Assembly (NCBI GenBank): GCA_934654605.1
Contig: CAKUGH010000014.1
Span: forward strand, 1 to 29,674
Direction of reading: 5' to 3'
Source: an uncultured Collinsella sp.
GTDB lineage: Bacteria; Actinomycetota; Coriobacteriia; Coriobacteriales; Coriobacteriaceae
Length of the DNA stretch: 29,674 bases
The position numbers and the translations under genes are program-made. Each line of letters begins with the position of its first letter. The first letter of the stretch is position 1. Of this stretch, positions 24,576-29,674 are shown in pieces. The notes under the pieces were generated by a model. The model had not been told where the DNA came from, made no database searches, and worked only from the letters and a program-made list of their open reading frames with translations.

Positions 24576-24752
24576 GGTTCCGCCGTTCTACCGAACGGCG
24601 GACCGGTCGACGCTGCGCGGGCCGCATTTGGACAATCTGACGTTCAACTTCAAGGGCGCGACCAGAAGGTCAGCGCCCTTTCGTTTCACGTCACCTTGTC
24701 TCAAATGCGACCCGCTCGCTGTCGTTGCCAAAACATTGTCGTTGCCGTGGTT
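24576..24752 (+). repeat. Covarying hairpin element, full copy A2 (candidate structured RNA)
   Basis: Leading hairpin GGTTCCGCCGTTC (24576-24588) with GAACGGCGGACC (24593-24604); GACGCTGC (24609-24616); left arm 24617-24631 pairing with right arm 24701-24715; a 69-base core (24632-24700); then TCGCTGTCG and a conserved tail to 24752. Within the core, TGACGT (24638-24643) pairs with ACGTCA (24688-24693), and AAGGGCGCGACC pairs with GGTC-A-GCGCCCTT around an AGAA loop (24652-24680). From GACGCTGC the element is 144 bases, identical in length to copy B at 27845-27988. The core differs at 5 of 69 bases but the 15-base arms are unrelated in sequence. Confidence 0.75.
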
Positions 24753-24757
24753 CACTT

Positions 24758-24797
24758 GGCACCTGGGGACGTTCCTTTTGTGCCGGCACCTGGGGAC
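24758..24797 (+). repeat. Direct repeat of GGCACCTGGGGAC
   Basis: Two identical 13-bp copies at 24758-24770 and 24785-24797, 27 bases apart, each followed by a short T-rich stretch. A related GGGGACGTTC box occurs at 28014-28023 in the equivalent position after copy B. Confidence 0.7.
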
Positions 24798-24856
24798 ACT
24801 TCTTATGTCAAGAGATTGGTGCAAGAGGGATAGGTTGCCTTGCGACGATTTAAATA

Positions 24857-24923
24857 AGTTGCGGTGAGATAGTTCTTGAATTGGCCTTTTTGAGGGCTAA
24901 ACAGGAACTATCTCACCGCAACT
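24857..24923. repeat. 19-bp perfect hairpin with TTGGCC loop, copy 1
   Basis: AGTTGCGGTGAGATAGTTC (24857-24875) and its exact complement (24905-24923) enclose a 29-base loop containing TTGGCCTTTTTGAGGGCTAA, which forms a small inner stem. Copy 2 at 28069-28136 has a similar loop but unrelated arms. It lies 26 bases from the stop of the coiled-coil gene on the minus strand and could end its transcript. No gene is seen in 24512-24949. Confidence 0.85.
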
Positions 24924-24949
24924 GCGTTGGGCTGTTTTTGGCAACTGGC

Positions 24950-26713
24950 TTACTTGCTCATGAACAGCCAGATTGCGATGAGTACGAGGACTGCGGCGAT
25001 GATGCAGGCGATGGCTCCGGTGAATTTGACGCGTGAGTCGCGGGTTCGCTTGCGCACGTCGACTTCGGCGGCCTCGAGTTGGGCAACTTCGCGCTCGGTC
25101 TCGGTATGCTCGGCCTTGTCGCGTGCCAAGGACCCGGCGAGCGATTCGGTGATTTCGGGATGGTCGTGCACCTCGGTCGCCTGCTCGATAATCGACTGCG
25201 CATGCGCGGCATCTGCCCGGGCGTTTGCGATGGCCTGCTCTTGCTCACGGCGTGCCTTGTCCTGCGTGGCGATCTTTTCGCGCAGCTCGCGCTGGCGCGT
25301 CGCGGCGGCAGTTTTTGCGGACTGCAACTCGTCACGCGCGGCATCTGCCTCGGCCGTTACGGCCTGGTGCGCGCGTTTAGCGTCGGCGATGGGGGCCTGT
25401 GCCTGCTCGACGGCCTGCTCGGCGGCGGCAAGTGAATGCTCAAGATCGGCGGTCACGCGCGGAATGTCTTCCTCGGCCTTACGGAGGGCGTCGGCAGCGT
25501 CGGAGATTTGCATAGACAGCTCGCTGGTGCGCACGGTGTAATTGGCGGGATTTGCCGAAGGGTTGCGCTGCAGCTCGGCATACTCGCGACGCAAGGTCTC
25601 GAGCTGTGCACGCGTAGCATTGGCAGTTTGTCGTGCGGCGGCGACACCGGTATCGCGCTCAGCCTTCACTTTGTCGCGGATGCGCTTGGAGTCTTCGAGT
25701 CGACGAACCAGGCGGTTGCCGGTTTCGCGTGAACTCGCCTCGCGAGCCTCGACGGCATCGAGTGCAGCCTTCAGGCGGCGCTCAGCTGCATCATCTTCTG
25801 CCTTCATTTGCTCGAGCTGGCCCTTGAGCTCAGTCGCTTTGGCGGCATGGGCGTCGCGGTCAATCTCGGCGGCCGCAGCGGTCTTTTGCGCCGTGGCGAT
25901 TGCCTGGCGCTGGTCGGCGACAATCTGGTCGTACCGCCCCGCGATATCCTGCCGCGTCTCGAGCTCCTCGGCCTGATCGGAAATGCGCTGCTCCAACTCT
26001 GCCAGGTGGTCGCGGGCATCGGCGAGTGCCTTTTTCGCGGCGTTCATCTCGCGCATGGCCGAGGCTCCCTGCGCGATAAAGGCGCCCACGGCGTTCGCAG
26101 TGTTCGAGACGGTGGTTCCCAGGTCGCGGCTCGCGGCGGGGGCGTGCGGGGCGATCGGGCGACCGGTGTCGGCAGCGTCCACATCGGTAGCTTGCGGCGT
26201 GGCAATATTGCCGGTGCCGCCTTCGATCACAGAAAAGCCTGCTGCATGCGGGTCGACGGCGTCCGCGCCAATCGTGGGATGTTCGAGCTGCAGAAACGAG
26301 GGCATAGTGCTGCCCTGATCGGCAACGGGGGTCTCGCCGGGTACAAAGGTCGAGGCGGCCTCGGCGGCCTCTTCTTCCTCGGCGTCAACGTCGGCATCGG
26401 CGACAGCGTCCTTCATCGCTTTGACAGCATCCATCATGGAATCCATGACGGCATCGAGCTCTTCTTCCGAAGATACTTCGATGGGGCCTGCTACTTGCGG
26501 GGCGGCGTCCTTTTTGGGGGCGCCGTCCTGAGCGGCCGAATCGTCGTTTTGCTCGTCGGCATCTTCGGCCGCAGGGATTTCCGTCGCAGCGCCGTTATCC
26601 AGGGCGGCGCCGTCGACGTCGGTATCATTGCAGGTCACAGCGTCGGTATCTACGCTGATGTCTGCGGAATCATCAATATGCTGTTGAGTCTGGGGGTCCA
26701 GCTCGTCTGTCAT
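24950..26713 (-). CDS. Tail-anchored coiled-coil protein, function unknown
   Basis: A 587-residue protein. Residues 1-120 are strongly acidic and low-complexity; 120-215 are loosely structured; 220-545 form long heptad-rich coiled coils (for example AKKALADARDHLAELEQR and later LEHSLAAAEQAVEQAQ); the end is a single hydrophobic helix (FTGAIACIIAAVLVLIAIWLF) followed by MSK. There is no signal peptide, so the bulk should be cytosolic and held at the membrane by its tail. The start at 26713 has GAGGAG 9 bases upstream; ATG at 26719 is the alternative. It is flanked by two hairpin-element regions and is divergent from the dehydrogenase gene. A scaffold role is plausible, but no family is recognised. 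Confidence 0.83.
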   Translation of the reverse strand: MTDELDPQTQQHIDDSADISVDTDAVTCNDTDVDGAALDNGAATEIPAAEDADEQNDDSAAQDGAPKKDAAPQVAGPIEVSSEEELDAVMDSMMDAVKAMKDAVADADVDAEEEEAAEAASTFVPGETPVADQGSTMPSFLQLEHPTIGADAVDPHAAGFSVIEGGTGNIATPQATDVDAADTGRPIAPHAPAASRDLGTTVSNTANAVGAFIAQGASAMREMNAAKKALADARDHLAELEQRISDQAEELETRQDIAGRYDQIVADQRQAIATAQKTAAAAEIDRDAHAAKATELKGQLEQMKAEDDAAERRLKAALDAVEAREASSRETGNRLVRRLEDSKRIRDKVKAERDTGVAAARQTANATRAQLETLRREYAELQRNPSANPANYTVRTSELSMQISDAADALRKAEEDIPRVTADLEHSLAAAEQAVEQAQAPIADAKRAHQAVTAEADAARDELQSAKTAAATRQRELREKIATQDKARREQEQAIANARADAAHAQSIIEQATEVHDHPEITESLAGSLARDKAEHTETEREVAQLEAAEVDVRKRTRDSRVKFTGAIACIIAAVLVLIAIWLFMSK

Positions 26714-27007
26714 AGGCATGTGCTCCTCATCGTTGTTTGTCACCCTATGATAAAGTCTCGCGCCGACATCCCGCGCCCCGCAGCAAAGTTTCAAAACGTA
26801 TTCGATGACTCGTTGCGTTAACAAAAACTCGGCCGCTCTATCCAATTTTTACTTGACATTCCCTTCGCCGAAAGACGTTGCACCGTTCGCCTGCCATGGG
26901 CTTTATTTTTCACTTGAACCCGCTAAAGTTGCATTTCAGCTTTTGGCGCGTGAAGTTGGATGCGCGCAGTCGACGGGCAGGCCCGTCGCGATTTGAAAGG
27001 ACTTCGT

Positions 27008-27808
27008 ATGGGACTTTTCACTGGTAAGACCGTGATCGTCACCGGCGGCGGCAAGGCCACGCTCAAGGACGGCTCCGCTGGCTCCATCGGCTACGGCATC
27101 GATATCGCCTTTGCCAAGGAGGGCGCGAACCTCGTCATCACCGGCCGCAACGTCGCCAAGCTCGAGGCCGCCAAGGAGTCTCTTGAGGCTGAGTACGGCG
27201 TCAAGGTTCTTCCTGTTCAGGCCGATGTCTCCGCCGGCCAGGACAACGAGGCCGTCGTGCAGAACGTTATCGACAAGGCGATTGAGGAGTTCGGCCGCAT
27301 CGACGCCGTCGTCAACAACGCTCAGGCAAGCGCCTCGGGCGTGACCATCGCCGACCACACTATGGACCAGTTTAACCTGGCCATTTACTCTGGCCTGTAT
27401 GCCACCTATCTGTACATGCAGAAGGCCTATCCGCACCTGAAGGAGACCAAGGGCTCCGTGGTCAACTTTGCCTCGGGCGCCGGCCTGTTTGGCAACTATG
27501 GTCAGTGCAGCTATGCCGCTGCCAAGGAGGGCATCCGTGGTCTGACTCGCGTTGCCGCCAATGAGTGGGGCAAGGACGGCATCAACGTCAACATCGTTTG
27601 CCCGCTTGCTTGGACTGCTGCGCTCGAGAACTTCCAGGATGCTTACCCCGAGGCGTTCAAGGCCAACGTCCACATGCCGCCGGCGGGCCACTACGGCGAC
27701 GTCGAGAAGGAGATCGGCCGCGTGGTCGTTCAGCTCTGCGGCCCCGACTTTAAGTACATGAACGGCGAGACCGTCACCCTCGAGGGCGGCATGGGCCAGC
27801 GTCCTTAG
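27008..27808 (+). CDS. Short-chain dehydrogenase/reductase (SDR), substrate unknown
   Basis: A 266-residue classical SDR. The cofactor loop is TGGG...GSIGYGI (12-31), with an insertion of about 9 residues (KATLKDGSA) compared with the usual TGxxxGIG. TGRN follows strand 2, which is typical of NADP(H) enzymes. NNAQ (103-106) replaces NNAG. The catalytic Ser156 (NFASGAG) and Y169xxxK173 (SYAAAK) are present. The start at 27008 is supported by AAAGGA 6 bases upstream; longer in-frame starts have no ribosome site. Substrates could include sugars, acyl or steroid compounds. Gut Collinsella carry hydroxysteroid dehydrogenases, but nothing here identifies one. The stop lies 2 bases before hairpin element copy B. 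Confidence 0.92.
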   Translation: MGLFTGKTVIVTGGGKATLKDGSAGSIGYGIDIAFAKEGANLVITGRNVAKLEAAKESLEAEYGVKVLPVQADVSAGQDNEAVVQNVIDKAIEEFGRIDAVVNNAQASASGVTIADHTMDQFNLAIYSGLYATYLYMQKAYPHLKETKGSVVNFASGAGLFGNYGQCSYAAAKEGIRGLTRVAANEWGKDGINVNIVCPLAWTAALENFQDAYPEAFKANVHMPPAGHYGDVEKEIGRVVVQLCGPDFKYMNGETVTLEGGMGQRP

Positions 27809-27810
27809 GG

Positions 27811-27988
27811 GGTTACGCGGTTTTACCAAACCGCGTAACCAGTTGACGCTGCAAACCCGCCAGAGCGGCAATCTGACGTTCAATTTCAAGGGCGCGACCA
27901 GAAGGTCAGCGCCCTTTCATTTCACGTCACCTTGCTCGCTCTGGCGGGTTTTCGCTGTCGGTGCCAAAACATCGGCGTTTCCGTGGTT
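27811..27988 (+). repeat. Covarying hairpin element, copy B (candidate structured RNA)
   Basis: Perfect 13-bp leading hairpin (GGTTACGCGGTTT 27811-27823 with AAACCGCGTAACC 27828-27840), GACGCTGC (27845-27852), left arm AAACCCGCCAGAGCG (27853-27867), a 69-base core, exact complementary right arm CGCTCTGGCGGGTTT (27937-27951), then TCGCTGTCG and a conserved tail. The architecture matches copy A2 base for base in length. Compared with A1, the leading hairpin swaps GGCG for GCGG on one side and the partner bases on the other, so pairing is kept. Confidence 0.75.
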
Positions 27989-28011
27989 AGTAAAAAGCCC
28001 TCCCATAGTCA

Positions 28012-28054
28012 TTGGGGACGTTCTTGTTTGACTAGTCGTTTAAGAACGTCCCAA
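28012..28054. repeat. Inverted repeat with GGGGACGTTCTT arms
   Basis: TTGGGGACGTTCTT (28012-28025) pairs with AAGAACGTCCCAA (28042-28054) apart from one bulged G. It occupies the same relative place as the GGGGAC direct repeats near 24758. Confidence 0.65.
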
Positions 28055-28068
28055 CGACTACTCGCAAA

Positions 28069-28136
28069 ATGAGCGTGGATAATCTCCCGTTTTTGGCCTG
28101 TGTTTTGGGCAAAAGTGGGAGATTATCCACGCTCAT
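28069..28136. repeat. 20-bp perfect hairpin with TTGGCC loop, copy 2
   Basis: ATGAGCGTGGATAATCTCCC (28069-28088) and its exact complement (28117-28136) enclose a 28-base loop containing TTTTGGCCTGTGTTTTGGGC. A third partial arm, ATCCACGCTCAT, occurs at 28154-28165. The arms do not resemble those of copy 1 at 24857-24923 but the loops do. No gene is seen in 27809-28261. Confidence 0.85.
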
Positions 28137-28246
28137 GCGTCAAGCGTCCAAAAATCCACGCTCATTTGCCGTGCCCTTGTCGTGTCCCCGCCACGCCGCC
28201 TCTCGCACCAGTTTCTGTCGAGTCGGTGCTCCTCGTTGGTTGCCCG

Positions 28247-28252
28247 TATAAT
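28247..28252 (+). promoter_or_regulatory. TATAAT -10 box of tgt
   Basis: A consensus TATAAT 43 bases upstream of the tgt start. The start of transcription would be near 28260, giving a leader of about 30 bases that contains AAGGAG. No good -35 is visible at 17 bases. Confidence 0.5.
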
Positions 28253-28289
28253 GGTCTGCGTATGAACCGCAACCAAGGAGTTCCAGTTT

Positions 28290-29429
<1,140 letters not shown>

Positions 29430-29578
29430 GAGCGGCACGGGTGCTTGCAAGGCGTGGGCAACGGCAAGGGGCGAACACCGGCCGGTCGGCACATTCGCTG
29501 ACACTGTTTGCGCGACCGCTGACCGATAGCTTGCAAGCACTTGATGCATCGTGGGTACCATACCGAATGGTTGATGTT

Positions 29579-29627
29579 CGGGCGGGTGTTTGGCGCATGG
29601 CGTCGACCCCGCCCGTTTTTCTTTTTC
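29579..29627 (+). terminator. Rho-independent terminator close to the next start codon
   Basis: CGGGCGGG (29579-29586) pairs with CCCGCCCG (29608-29615) and is followed by TTTTTCTTTTTC. It ends tgt transcription or, because the next ATG is only about 16 bases further, could attenuate the downstream gene. The 213-base gap 29430-29642 also contains two CTTGCAAG palindromes (in 29441-29451 and 29530-29540). Confidence 0.75.
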
Positions 29628-29642
29628 TCGATAGGAGTACCC

Positions 29643-29674
29643 ATGATTAAGAATGAGAACGTCGAGGGCGAGCC
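29643..29674 (+). CDS. Start of an unidentified gene, truncated by window edge
   Basis: Ten codons are visible (MIKNENVEGE). ATG at 29643 has an AGGAG (29633-29637) 5 bases upstream, which makes a real start likely. Ten residues are too few to name a family. Confidence 0.6.
   Translation, partial: MIKNENVEGE

Noticed and set aside
27008..27808. 7-beta- or other hydroxysteroid dehydrogenase
   Set aside because: Only general SDR motifs are visible; nothing in the sequence is specific for bile acids or steroids.

Overview
The window looks like chromosomal DNA of a Coriobacteriia gut actinobacterium, most likely Collinsella. This is inferred from the high G+C, the C/G-ending codons, the gene set (class-3 fructose-bisphosphatase, C69 dipeptidase, ABC1 kinase, DegV, QueH/QueA/Tgt), the very long Ala-, Ser- and Lys-rich surface protein and the many intergenic hairpin repeats. 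No database search was possible, so family names rest on recognised motifs and the genus is an inference.

Layout. 1-4278 (+): the 3' end of folD, a 230-bp element with inverted ends, a C69 dipeptidase, then a short helical (phasin-like) protein and an ABC1/UbiB-family kinase as a likely pair. 4331-12213 (+): an intrinsic terminator, a cobalamin riboswitch aptamer, a 2179-residue secreted multidomain protein and a second membrane-anchored protein. Both proteins carry a transcobalamin-like (DUF4430) domain. The unit ends at a strong terminator and is the best candidate here for a little-described system: a B12-repressed corrinoid-capture apparatus on the cell surface. 12222-12514: between two convergent terminators lies an array of ten 15-bp arms in alternating orientation, spaced almost exactly 31 bp. 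12566-15642 (-): two tandem GtrA membrane proteins and fructose-1,6-bisphosphatase. 15963-19544: DegV (+), an unrecognised barrel-like protein (-), a 56-residue membrane protein (+) and an RNA m5C methyltransferase (-). 19564-22634: two copies of a perfect inverted repeat on either side of a divergent methionyl-tRNA-synthetase-like protein (-) and a DUF3267 metalloprotease-like membrane protein (+). 22654-29429 (+): queH, queA and later tgt, three steps of queuosine tRNA modification, interrupted by a tail-anchored coiled-coil protein (-) and a short-chain dehydrogenase (+). The window ends ten codons into another gene.

Two intergenic stretches (24511-24923 and 27811-28136) contain the same ordered composite of hairpins. 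The loops and cores are conserved, but the long stems have different sequences in each copy while keeping internal complementarity. This compensatory pattern points to selection on structure (RNA or hairpin DNA) and is the second main finding.
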